11,047 nucleotides of DNA from NCBI GenBank assembly GCA_013393545.1, contig JABXHG010000250.1, forward strand, positions 1 to 11,047, given 5' to 3'. The position numbers were made by a program, and so were the translations under genes. This stretch comes from Alteromonadaceae bacterium. Lineage in GTDB: Bacteria > Pseudomonadota > Gammaproteobacteria > Pseudomonadales > Oleiphilaceae. The notes under the pieces were generated by a model. It was not told the origin of the DNA. It saw only the letters and a program-made list of their open reading frames with translations, and searched no databases. Below, piece by piece: positions 1 through 6,807 of this stretch. The stretch's first letter is position 1; every line of letters starts with the position of its first letter.

Positions 1-282
1 CACATTTTTATAAACGTAGACATCTGCAATGTGTCTTTCTCCCGTTCTCTCGTCAGTAAACACACGTTCTTGATTATCAATCGGAAAGAAAGATTTCCAC
101 GTCCTGTGCCACTCAGACTCATTTTCCCACCAAGGATCGCATGATTCTCGGGTTTTATGTGCCCAGTGGTGAATTTTGAAGTTTCCACATTTCGCAATGA
201 CATCACTGTTACAACAAGGGCACTTTCCATTTAGTCCCTTTTTCGGCTCTACTCTGTAGCCATTGACGAACGCGTACCGCAT
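1..282 (-). CDS. CoiA-like competence/nuclease family protein, N-terminal part (truncated by window edge)
   Basis: The reading frame opens at an ATG on the minus strand (280-282), preceded by AGGAG about seven bases upstream, and stays open for 94 codons to the window edge, so only the N-terminus is present. Residues 20-42 form a small metal-finger-like module (CPCC at 21-24, C32, then HHWAHK with H42). It is followed by CDPWWE, an E-x-E-W-H stretch at 55-59 and HIADV at 84-88. This order (Cys-rich knuckle, WAHK, WH..W, H-x-A-D) is what I know from proteins annotated as CoiA-family. In Firmicutes CoiA acts in DNA processing during transformation, and the family carries a PD-(D/E)xK-like nuclease core. 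In gammaproteobacteria such proteins are usually solitary accessory genes of unproven role. Only 25 bp separate it from the SEC-C gene upstream. Confidence 0.72.
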   Translation of the reverse strand, partial: MRYAFVNGYRVEPKKGLNGKCPCCNSDVIAKCGNFKIHHWAHKTRESCDPWWENESEWHRTWKSFFPIDNQERVFTDERTGERHIADVYVYKNV

Positions 283-289
283 TCAAACT

Positions 290-312
290 TCTCCTAACGT
301 CCGCTTGCTATA
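290..312 (-). other. Possible minimal attC remnant
   Basis: On the minus strand TTATAGCAAGC is followed directly by GCGGACGTTAGG. The latter matches the right end of other attC sites here (R' core GTTAGG). There is no paired left arm. It fills the 25-bp gap between the SEC-C and CoiA-like genes and also supplies the AGGAG of the latter. Confidence 0.25.
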
Positions 313-1423
313 AATCCTTTCTCTGAACACTTGTAATCTCCCAGCCATCATAGTTGATATTGTCGTCACAAAGATAACTATTGCTCTTTTCTTCAAATGG
401 GTTTACACCAATCATCACCCGATCAGTTAAGCTCTTTCTTTTTTTCTTAGTTAAGTCACCCCACCATTCAGGGGAGATATAGATATTTTCTGATACCGAG
501 AAGAAGAACCTCAATAGAGCATTTTTAAGCAGATCAAATTCTACAGGAAGAGTCCCAACAAACGATTCAATGATTTCTGACTCTCTTAACCAACTAAATA
601 CGACATAACCTTTCCCATCACTGGAAAACGAATTAAATATCACACATTCAGGAACTACTTCCAAGTTTGATAGGTCTTGAATGGCGTTTCCTTCGAAATC
701 TACATCGGGACATAATATGGAGGAAACAGCTACCGGACATGGGGTGTCTGATTCGATAACAAAATGGCAAAATTCGATTTTCTCCTTGCCCAAGAGATGA
801 CTATCAAATTGATCTTTTAGGGCTGCCAGTTCTTTAATTGCAGTATCAACTCCTAGCCCATAGGCAGACGCAAGATTCTGACTAAATAGCTGTTCAACCA
901 TATCCTTACCTTTGTCAGATTCCTTGATCAATCTGACAATGTCCTCATTAGAGCCTTTTTCATATATCTCTTTGCAAAGTGCTCTATAAGCCAATGCAAA
1001 CAATTGTTCAAATTCCGCTGAAAATGGTTGATCTTCAATACAAGAAAAAAGCTGTTTATCATGTTCTGAGCAAAAACCCTTAAATGTTGAAGCTTGATTT
1101 ACTCCAATTTTCTCGGGAAGTAGAGTTCCATTACCTTTCTGGATGTTCGATAAGCTTATTCTTAACCCCAATACATGGTTAGTGGAGTCAGCTATTTCAA
1201 GCAGGCCTGATGACTTTGAAACGGTATGCGCATTAATTATTTTATTACTACAATAGCTTTTTAGGTCTTCAGGCACAGAGCAATACTTCTTAGATTTAGC
1301 TGCATTAGAAACCTTATGCGCCTCCCCCAAGCTGACTGGCTCTCGTTGGTCCCTATACAGGTGGCACTTCTTGTACTTTTTACCAGAACCGCACCAACAT
1401 TTTTCGTTTCTTCCTAATTTCAT
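308..1423 (-). CDS. SEC-C zinc-finger protein with a second putative Cys/His metal site
   Basis: This frame encodes about 371 residues from the ATG at 1423. The frame also extends to a TTG at 1450, but the ATG gives the usual SEC-C opening (MKLGRNEKC) and has TTAGGG some ten bases upstream. Residues 9-21 (CWCGSGKKYKKCH) are a canonical SEC-C motif, a zinc-binding module of about 20 residues named from the SecA C-terminus. In the middle a C58...H66 (NAH) pair and GFCSEHD at 116-122 look like a second, treble-clef-type metal site resembling degenerate HNH proteins, but no catalytic set is clear. The rest is unrecognised. It sits immediately downstream of the attC at 1454-1509 in the minus-strand direction, as expected for a cassette gene. 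Its function is unknown; SEC-C tags occur on many accessory proteins. Confidence 0.8.
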   Translation of the reverse strand: MKLGRNEKCWCGSGKKYKKCHLYRDQREPVSLGEAHKVSNAAKSKKYCSVPEDLKSYCSNKIINAHTVSKSSGLLEIADSTNHVLGLRISLSNIQKGNGTLLPEKIGVNQASTFKGFCSEHDKQLFSCIEDQPFSAEFEQLFALAYRALCKEIYEKGSNEDIVRLIKESDKGKDMVEQLFSQNLASAYGLGVDTAIKELAALKDQFDSHLLGKEKIEFCHFVIESDTPCPVAVSSILCPDVDFEGNAIQDLSNLEVVPECVIFNSFSSDGKGYVVFSWLRESEIIESFVGTLPVEFDLLKNALLRFFFSVSENIYISPEWWGDLTKKKRKSLTDRVMIGVNPFEEKSNSYLCDDNINYDGWEITSVQRKDL

Positions 1424-1453
1424 AATTAGCGGCCCTAACTCTGTATTCAAGAC

Positions 1454-1509
1454 TTATAACGCGAAGCTCAGCGACGCTTATTAGCGTCCGCTGCAGCGCC
1501 TTGTTCTAC
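1454..1509 (-). other. attC site (integron recombination site), minus orientation
   Basis: On the minus strand it reads GTAGAAC (R''-like, 1503-1509), then AAGGCGCTGCAGCGGACGC, a TAATA loop, GCGTCGCTGAGCTTCGC, and GTTATAA (R'-like, 1454-1460). The arms are complementary except for single unpaired bases on one side only, the extrahelical-base pattern that directs integrase strand choice. It is 56 bp, within the usual attC range. It overlaps the 3' end of the cyclase-fold gene. Confidence 0.75.
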
Positions 1510-2247
1510 CATCTCTAACGACCTCAAAAACAGTGTCTTGCCACCTGATTTGTGGAACTTAAAAGCAACTTCATGGCGGTTTTTTAGCCATTGCCACTTA
1601 GACTTATGATCGACTCTAGCGGCAGTGGAAAGACCAAACTCTATGTGTTTACCTAGCTCATTGAAGTATATTTCCCTGGGATCATAACCATCAGCGGCAA
1701 GCTCAGCTGCACCTGGGCAGGATGCTTCAAACTCGAACGGGTCTATAAACCATAGGCCATCAACGTCTTGAGCTAAGTACGCTTTCCTCGCTCCAATTCC
1801 CGGATCCTTAAATATCTGATCATCAACCACGATTCTCGGATAAACAGCAGCGCTGGATTCTATTCTGTAAGCACGGATCATAGCATCGCCATAAATCAGA
1901 TCGCTCTCATGAACCGTTGGCCCTACTGTTATCCCGCCACGGGTTAATATTCCCGAGTAAAGCAGATTGGCATGTAGCCAACCACAAGCCCAAATCACGC
2001 TAAAGTAGCCTTCCTTCGTTGGTTCAGCACTGATAGCAATAGAATCTGAAAATTGGTTTACCTCCAAATCACTCTGGGCGGTGTTCTCTCGCAGAGAGCT
2101 ATCACGTGTGGATCTAATTTCGGATAAAGCTTGATGTACTCTTTCATGCAATTCAGGGCGACTTGAAAGCGATAGGATTAGCGACTCAAATCCTAAAATA
2201 TCAATGAAGGCAACAATTCTTTCTTTGTACTCTGGAATCTCAAACAT
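1468..2247 (-). CDS. Class III nucleotidyl-cyclase-fold protein (orphan, possibly divergent)
   Basis: This is a 259-residue soluble protein with no signal peptide or membrane segment. The landmarks of a class III cyclase domain appear in order: AFIDILGF (D16, first metal Asp), QFSDSIAIS (D68, second metal Asp), RGGITVG at 103-109, then YGDAMIRAYRIES (119-131) and PRIVVDD. In classical cyclases the YGD stretch reads GDxxNxxxR. Here the Arg (R128) is kept, but the transition-state Asn position is Ile124. It may therefore make an unusual product or be a non-catalytic relative. Cyclases of this superfamily act in cAMP signalling and in Pycsar phage defence, but no dedicated effector is adjacent. 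The last residues (EQGAAADANKRR) are encoded by the attC at 1454-1509, so the native C-terminus probably changed when the cassette formed. The ATG at 2247 has only a weak ribosome-binding site. Confidence 0.72.
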   Translation of the reverse strand: MFEIPEYKERIVAFIDILGFESLILSLSSRPELHERVHQALSEIRSTRDSSLRENTAQSDLEVNQFSDSIAISAEPTKEGYFSVIWACGWLHANLLYSGILTRGGITVGPTVHESDLIYGDAMIRAYRIESSAAVYPRIVVDDQIFKDPGIGARKAYLAQDVDGLWFIDPFEFEASCPGAAELAADGYDPREIYFNELGKHIEFGLSTAARVDHKSKWQWLKNRHEVAFKFHKSGGKTLFLRSLEMVEQGAAADANKRR

Positions 2248-2283
2248 AATAGGGTTCAGAATCGATTAAAGTAAAACTTTTTT

Positions 2284-2327
2284 ATTAAACAGCGCCGTAG
2301 GCGTCTATTTTGAATTTTTTGTTATGC
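2284..2327 (-). other. attC-like palindrome, degenerate
   Basis: The minus strand begins with GCATAAC (2321-2327), contains CGCCTACGGCG as a self-complementary core, and ends near GTTTAAT (2284-2290). It lies between the stop of the two-TM gene and the start of the cyclase-fold gene, where a cassette boundary is expected. The arms pair poorly outside the core, so it is probably a decayed site. Confidence 0.35.
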
Positions 2328-2343
2328 GATAGCCTACACATAC

Positions 2344-2646
2344 TTAAGCTTTCACCGCTACACCCTTCCATACGATAACTATTAACGCGATGATGCCTCC
2401 AACAGCAAAAAATAGACCAGGAGCCGCATTTAATAATTGTCCGCTTACCCCCTTTGCATCGACTTTAAGGCTAGCCTCACCAGAAACGCCCAGTACGAAT
2501 AGCTTATATCCAAGCCAGATCGACAGCCCAGACATAGCAATAGCTAAAATCTTAAAAGCAAAATAAAGGATAAGGGCAAGCCTTTGGTTCGGCCCATGTG
2601 GCGCTACCATTTGATGCATTATATTAGGATTATTTCTTAGATCCAT
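2344..2646 (-). CDS. Small two-TM membrane protein, unknown function
   Basis: This frame encodes 100 residues starting at an ATG preceded by AAGGAAG at good spacing. Hydrophobic segments at about 23-53 and 75-94 predict two inner-membrane helices joined by a short loop (EASLKVDAKG). The N-terminus (about 20 residues) is polar and Met/Asn/His-rich, and the C-terminus is short. I do not recognise the family. Its 5' flank is one copy of the 366-bp dispersed element, which ends about 36 bp before the start codon, so expression is probably driven from inside or near that element. An attC-like palindrome at 2284-2327 follows the stop codon and separates it from the cyclase-fold gene. Partnership with either neighbour is possible but not shown. 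Confidence 0.7.
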   Translation of the reverse strand: MDLRNNPNIMHQMVAPHGPNQRLALILYFAFKILAIAMSGLSIWLGYKLFVLGVSGEASLKVDAKGVSGQLLNAAPGLFFAVGGIIALIVIVWKGVAVKA

Positions 2647-2681
2647 TGTGCTTCCTTATAGCATAGCCTTTGTGTGCTATA

Positions 2682-3047
2682 CGTGCGCATTTTGTAACTT
2701 GTTCAACTGATAGTTACTGGCACTTAAGTTATTGATCAAATAAACGTTCCGACCTTGAAACACTCTGAATAAGAAAAAACAATTTGAGCATGCCCAGTTA
2801 CACTCTAGCGGCCACATAATATTCAACTTTGAATTTTCGTTATGTGATTGACAGTAAACGAGTTAAATCATCAACACAATAACAAAATGCGCAATATTCC
2901 TGAGCTAAGCGTGCCCTGCATGACAGGCGTCATCCACTTTCACTTGTGATAGGAGGCGAGTCACTAGTTGAATTACGCAAAAAATCCGATTGTCTGCTGT
3001 TCGCTCCTTACAGACCATCGGCTTCGTGGCAGTGTCAGACATTTACG
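2682..3047 (-). repeat. 366-bp dispersed element, copy 1
   Basis: The reverse complement aligns end to end, with modest divergence and small indels, with 6391-6756. Shared blocks include AGTCACTAGTTGAA, TCGTTTACTGTCAAT, GCATGCTCAAATTGTTTT-like runs, CTTATTCAGAG and AAGTTACAAA.TGCGCAC. It fills the gap between the coiled-coil gene and the two-TM gene and ends about 36 bp before the latter's start codon. It contains an internal stem CACATAA/TTATGTG and a GTCTGT/ACAGCAGAC hairpin. It has no intact ORF. Confidence 0.8.
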
Positions 3048-3061
3048 CTCGTTTTTATTTG

Positions 3062-4420
3062 TTATTTTGGCAATTTCGAAAGAACCTTACTAAATGCGTC
3101 GGAAACGGCCTTCAAAGCATGCTCATCAACTACTTTGGAATCTTCTTCATCTGCCGTTGAGCTTTGACCGAATATTCGTTCCGCTAACTGCCTTTTGAGC
3201 TCCTGCTGTTGTTCTTGTTTCAACGAACTTATGAAAGGATCAAAAGCTTTTACTTCCAAAGCAAACCACCTGGCTCGTTTCTCGTTGTTTCTATGTTTGG
3301 TTGACTGCTGCGCCGAGTAGGCGGCCCCCCACAGTAGAACCCCAGATATAGAGAATGCGATAAGCATAATATGCCAAGGGAAGTGATTATTTTCCAAAAG
3401 GCTCATTTTTGAGTCTGGAGCATTCATAAGTTCTTCATTTGAATCTTTGGGTGAATTTTCATCTTTAGAGACGATGATATCAGGATCAGAATTGAATATA
3501 TTTCCTCCTTCCGCGTTATAGAAGAATGAAAATATCAACCACACAACAGTGATGCCTATAAACCCAACTGACACTCCCCTCCACAGGTTTGCTTGCCCCC
3601 TTTCGTCATCAGCACTTTTAATATATGCCGCACCAACGCTATCACCAGCAGTTAACTCATAGAGTTCTAATATTGACTCGTGCTTTGATTTTGAATCCGA
3701 GATAATCTTGTTTAATTCGTTGTCAGCCTCAGCGGACCGATCTTTAATGAGCTCACTGTATTTATCAGTTATGTCCTCAAGTTCCTTACTTTTCTCAGAG
3801 GTGAATGTATCTCTCCATTTACTAAATTCTTGGCTTCTAGACTCCTGCGCAGCAGAGAATTGCTTCTGCCAGTCTGAAGAAAGCGTGCTTAATTCTGTTT
3901 GCTTTTTCTCGATTTTTTCAGACAGCCCATCGAGCTCTTTTGCCTGTTCTTTTGTTAAAGACTCAAGGTGGTCTAACTGTTCCTCAAGCTTTTCTTTTTT
4001 TACTGCCAGACCATTAATAGTGCTATCAACCACGCTATCTATATATGACAATTTTTCCTGTGACTCAGTATTTTCGGAAAGAGACTGAAGTATAGATAGT
4101 TGAGTAAGTTGTTTAGATACAAAATTATTAACAGCGATTAAATTTGAGGTTTTTCCGTTTTGTAGATATGCATTTACTTGGTTTGCGATGTTTTGATGGC
4201 GAAGCTGGTTGTTTAGGGTATCTAACTGGTTTACTGGTACTACTTCGGGATCAACCGATGCTAAGACTCCCCTGTATTTCTCGATAATTTTTTTTAGACG
4301 TCGTTGTTCTTCCACCTCGCCGTCGGAGAGGTTCTCAACATTTGAACTTGCTGCGTTATCGAGCCAAGTAAGGGTTTCATGTACCGGATGTTTATCAAAA
4401 GTTTCATTCCATCGATTCAT
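3062..4420 (-). CDS. Large coiled-coil protein with two transmembrane helices
   Basis: This frame encodes 452 residues; the ATG at 4420 follows a GGAGATGA ribosome-binding site. Residues about 138-245 are rich in Glu, Lys, Gln and Ser with heptad-like Leu spacing, predicting a long cytoplasmic coiled coil. Hydrophobic stretches at about 282-301 and 348-370 predict two membrane helices around an acidic, Asn/Ser-rich loop. The C-terminal 80 residues are polar and partly helical. A conserved-looking stretch (YELTAGDSVGAAYIKSADDE, 254-273) sits just before the first helix. I cannot name the family. The architecture (coiled coil, then two TMs) recurs in membrane-anchored sensors and in some abortive-infection effectors, but no catalytic motif is visible. 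Its stop codon lies in TAACAA, the usual start of an attC, and a shortened repeat copy lies just upstream of its start. Confidence 0.78.
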   Translation of the reverse strand: MNRWNETFDKHPVHETLTWLDNAASSNVENLSDGEVEEQRRLKKIIEKYRGVLASVDPEVVPVNQLDTLNNQLRHQNIANQVNAYLQNGKTSNLIAVNNFVSKQLTQLSILQSLSENTESQEKLSYIDSVVDSTINGLAVKKEKLEEQLDHLESLTKEQAKELDGLSEKIEKKQTELSTLSSDWQKQFSAAQESRSQEFSKWRDTFTSEKSKELEDITDKYSELIKDRSAEADNELNKIISDSKSKHESILELYELTAGDSVGAAYIKSADDERGQANLWRGVSVGFIGITVVWLIFSFFYNAEGGNIFNSDPDIIVSKDENSPKDSNEELMNAPDSKMSLLENNHFPWHIMLIAFSISGVLLWGAAYSAQQSTKHRNNEKRARWFALEVKAFDPFISSLKQEQQQELKRQLAERIFGQSSTADEEDSKVVDEHALKAVSDAFSKVLSKLPK

Positions 4421-4494
4421 TTCATCTCCATAAGATAATAGTTGATACCAAGACCCGCACTACGGCTAATATTTCTATAGCGATCCTGACTTTA

Positions 4495-4640
4495 GAAGTT
4501 CATCAAATAACTTGAGCATACGAATTTAGTCGTTTCATCGCGGCAAATTATTTAACTTTATTTTCACCATGAAATCGACAGTAAATGACTTATATGAACA
4601 AAACAATAGTGGGGCTCGGAATATTGGTGAGTTAATATGC
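4495..4640 (-). repeat. Dispersed element, copy 3 (shortened, diverged)
   Basis: Blocks CTTGAGCAT, CGCGGCAAATTATTTAACTTTA, ATGAAATCGACAGTAAATGA, ACAATA and AATATTGGTGAGTTAA line up in order with the middle of copy 1, in the same orientation. The outer parts are not alignable by eye. It lies 75 bp or more upstream of the coiled-coil gene, keeping the rule that each copy is 5' of a gene. The region between the two strand-opposed genes (4421-4871) otherwise holds only the LexA-controlled promoter. Confidence 0.6.
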
Positions 4641-4827
4641 AGCGTTTAACTAGAATTGGCGGATTTAACTCTGAAAAATGCGCCACATTACTAACTAAAT
4701 TTAAGCGGGGAACTCTAGAGTCTGCTTCTCGCTCAAAGCGGAATGAACTCTTGATGCTCATTAAAAGAATTTCATGCTTACCGATCGTGCCGTCCAAAAG
4801 GGCTAAACAAGCTAACATTGTCACATA

Positions 4828-4847
4828 TACTGTTTTTATGTACAGTT
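4828..4847 (+). promoter_or_regulatory. LexA (SOS) operator overlapping a -10 element
   Basis: The sequence is TACTGTTTTTATGTACAGTT: CTGT-N8-ACAG with the flanking TA and T of the gammaproteobacterial consensus and an AT-rich spacer. It overlaps TATACT (4826-4831), a good -10 box, and lies 24 bp before the ATG of the glycolipid-binding-family gene. A convincing -35 is not visible. Bound LexA would block transcription, predicting DNA-damage induction. Confidence 0.82.
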
Positions 4848-4871
4848 CCTTTTTTAACGAAGGGGAAACCA

Positions 4872-5417
4872 ATGAACTTTATTGCTGAAGCACGCTGGCG
4901 GAGTAAGGAATTAAACAGTACTGAAAACTGCCAGCTAATTCGTCAACAGAATCAGTGGCTCCTGAGAGGGGATGTAACTATCGTCGAATCGAGCAAATCT
5001 GTTCAATGGGTCTATCAAATTGTCTGCAGCAACAGTTGGCATACCCAAGAGGTTCGCCTTCAACAATCAACGATGTTCCCAATTACCTTTTCACGAACTA
5101 ACGACGGGAAATGGTATAAAAACAGAGTTTATCTACCCTACCTTGACGGGGCTCATGATATCGATTTCGGATTTACTCCAGCGACTAATACGCTGCCTAT
5201 TCGACGCCAACAACCTAAAATAAATGACACCATGGTTTGTCATGCAGCTTGGCTTCGGGAAAATGACTGCAGCATCCTTCCAGTTGAGCAATATTACACT
5301 CGGCTAGGAGATAATTTATATGAATATCATAATCCTACTAGCGGCTTTCGGACTCAACTTGAAGTCGACAAGCACGGCCTTGTGAAAGATTACGGTGATA
5401 TCTGGTTTTCAGAATAA
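4872..5417 (+). CDS. Putative glycolipid-binding family protein (PF06475-type), SOS-controlled
   Basis: This frame encodes 181 residues from the ATG at 4872, which follows GAAGGGGAAACC. An upstream in-frame ATG at 4818 is rejected because it lies ahead of the LexA box and -10 element. Family hallmarks are R-x-W near the N-terminus (R8-W9), DGKWYKNR (78-85), LDGAHDIDF (91-99), TPATNTLPIRR (102-112), then the C-terminal LEVDKHGLVKDYGDIW. This matches the PF06475 'putative glycolipid-binding' family, a beta-rich fold of about 180 residues related to lipoprotein-localisation folds; biochemical evidence for the binding role is thin. There is no signal peptide, so it is predicted cytoplasmic. A near-consensus LexA operator overlaps its putative -10, predicting induction by DNA damage. 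It is the first plus-strand gene after the strand switch and is probably transcribed alone. Confidence 0.85.
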   Translation: MNFIAEARWRSKELNSTENCQLIRQQNQWLLRGDVTIVESSKSVQWVYQIVCSNSWHTQEVRLQQSTMFPITFSRTNDGKWYKNRVYLPYLDGAHDIDFGFTPATNTLPIRRQQPKINDTMVCHAAWLRENDCSILPVEQYYTRLGDNLYEYHNPTSGFRTQLEVDKHGLVKDYGDIWFSE

Positions 5418-5834
5418 GGTGAATGGCCGCTTAGAGCGAAAACCTGATTTTTGACCTTTTTGAGAGTCAATGCCAACTTTAATTATTGATTAATCCTTCC
5501 GCTATAAGCAGGTGTAAGCTACGTTGATCATGCATAGTATTCTTACCTCGGTAGTTCCTTGCCTTTTGTCCTTGTGTTGTGCATTCAAACCTTTTATTGT
5601 CAAGAACACAAACGAGAGATGAAGGTTGATATTGTGGGCACTTCACGTTCTTAGCAAGAGTGCTTAAATTGCCTTTTCTAACTCGGAACCTCTCAATGCA
5701 GGAATGGTTACTGTCACATTGCCTGACGAAAAAAGTCCGTTTGAAGAATTCGAAAATTCGCGTTTAAGGGGCACTAAGTTACTAGAGCCTTGAATTAAGA
5801 AATAACGATAAAATTAATTAGAGGGAGACTATAA
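5418..5834. other. 417-bp intergenic gap with repeat fragment and an open frame lacking a start
   Basis: The left end (5421-5460) repeats the GGCCGCTTAGAGCGAAAACC...TTTTTGACCTTTT pattern of the hairpin part of copy 2 of the dispersed element. On the minus strand 5763-5479 is open for 95 codons and ends in TAA, but it lacks an ATG before its last 20 codons; only an internal GTG could start it. It may be a decayed gene or chance. No attC or RNA gene was seen. Confidence 0.3.
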
Positions 5835-6290
5835 ATGAGTACAGCATTTACAGTTTACGGTAAACTCTTTAAAAATCCAGCCGCTGTAATTTTTACAATC
5901 CTATTTTTACTAGGCTATACTGTTGTGTTCTATATTCTAACCTCAAAAAGAGAGTTTGATATACTTGAAATCATAAAGGCAGCGCCATTTGCTTTTTCTG
6001 CAATTGTTCTAGGTGTATTTTCGGTAATATTCTGGGCGCTAAATTATATTGGAAAGCAGCAAAAGCTAGATTTAGAAATCAATGAATCGAAAGAGCTTTT
6101 TTTGATTCGAAAACAACTAATAGATAAAATATTCGATGAGTCGGGGCCAGAAAAATCATTGGAACTATCGATTATTAAGGCCCACTTTCTTTTCTCTGGT
6201 AATGAAATTAACTCTGAACCTGAAACACCCTCGGCAAAGCTAGGTTTTGAATATGGGGACGCAGTTAAAGCGCTTTTGCGCCGCCCGTAA
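5835..6290 (+). CDS. Two-TM membrane protein with cytoplasmic C-terminal helix, unknown
   Basis: This frame encodes 151 residues; its ATG has GAGGGAGA about seven bases upstream. Hydrophobic segments at about 15-36 and 49-72 predict two inner-membrane helices. A charged region of about 80 residues follows, starting with helical KQQKLDLEINESKELFLIRK, so the C-terminus is probably cytoplasmic. I do not recognise the family and see no catalytic motif. It is preceded by about 417 bp without a convincing gene and followed by about 517 bp filled mostly by a dispersed element, so it stands alone. No clear sigma-70 promoter could be fixed. AT-rich codon use resembles the 9819-10277 gene more than its immediate neighbours. 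Confidence 0.72.
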   Translation: MSTAFTVYGKLFKNPAAVIFTILFLLGYTVVFYILTSKREFDILEIIKAAPFAFSAIVLGVFSVIFWALNYIGKQQKLDLEINESKELFLIRKQLIDKIFDESGPEKSLELSIIKAHFLFSGNEINSEPETPSAKLGFEYGDAVKALLRRP

Positions 6291-6390
6291 AAAGAGCTAA
6301 AATTCAAAACTTTCATTATGCTCAGCTTTGGGTATTGCGTAGTTCCTCTATACAAAAGCGCTGCCCCGCAATAGATGCAGGTAAACTAGG

Positions 6391-6756
6391 CATTAACGTC
6401 CGCTGTGGGCACGAAGATGAAGGTCCGCTCTGAGCGAAGAACGGACCATCGGACTTTTCCTTAGTTCAACTAGTGACTCGCTTCCTTGTCTTTAATAACT
6501 GTAGATGAAGGGAATCAAGCACGGCACAATTATTTATGCAGTATTGCGTGTATTGATATTGTGTTGTGGATTTAAGTCGTTTACTGTCAATGACATAATG
6601 GAAAATCAAAGTTAGATATTGTATGCCTGTTAGAGCGTAATTGAGCATGCTCAAATTGTTTTAGCTTATTCAGAGCGCTTCAACGTCGGAATCTTGGCTA
6701 GCTCAGTAACTTAAGAGTCAGCAACTATAAATTTATCAAGTTACAAAGTGCGCACG
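6391..6756 (+). repeat. 366-bp dispersed element, copy 2 (inverted relative to copy 1)
   Basis: This is the inverted counterpart of 2682-3047. It starts with CATTAACGTCCGCT, contains the hairpin GGTCCG...CGGACC (6422-6447) and the perfect palindrome GAGCATGCTC, and ends AAGTTACAAAGTGCGCAC. It ends about 50 bp before the small acidic gene, matching the position of copy 1 relative to its gene. Together with about 100 bp of featureless sequence on its left it explains the whole 517-bp gap between genes. Confidence 0.8.
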
Positions 6757-6807
6757 CACAATATACAGATAGTGTTAGTTCAGCACGTTGACGAATAAGG
6801 AGTTGCA

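Noticed and set aside
1468..2646. Cyclase-fold gene plus two-TM gene as a Pycsar defence operon
   Set aside because: The two-TM protein lacks a cyclic-nucleotide-binding domain, an attC-like site separates the two genes, and the cyclase lacks the usual Asn. The pairing is not supported.
2821..2890. TTGACA in the repeated element as an outward promoter
   Set aside because: TTGACA is kept in copies 1 and 2 but reads away from the adjacent gene, copy 3 has TCGACA, and no good -10 follows at 16-18 bp.
2682..3047. Dispersed element as a MITE or insertion sequence
   Set aside because: I see no convincing terminal inverted repeats or target-site duplication at its ends and no transposase. The fixed position relative to downstream genes fits a 5' module better.
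2946..3167. 73-codon plus-strand ORF
   Set aside because: It is opposite the 3' end of the coiled-coil gene and the repeat, and its Ser/Cys-rich content is typical of a shadow frame.
4564..4872. 102-codon minus-strand ORF
   Set aside because: It covers the LexA box, promoter and part of the dispersed element, has no recognisable protein features and no good start context.
4637..4888. 83-codon plus-strand ORF ahead of the glycolipid-binding gene
   Set aside because: It starts at the end of a dispersed-element copy, has no ribosome-binding site, runs through the LexA box and overlaps the start of a clearly recognised gene in another frame.
6466..6654. 62-codon minus-strand ORF inside element copy 2
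   Set aside because: The matching frame in copy 1 is broken by stop codons, so the element is conserved as DNA rather than as this protein. An ancestral gene cannot be excluded.
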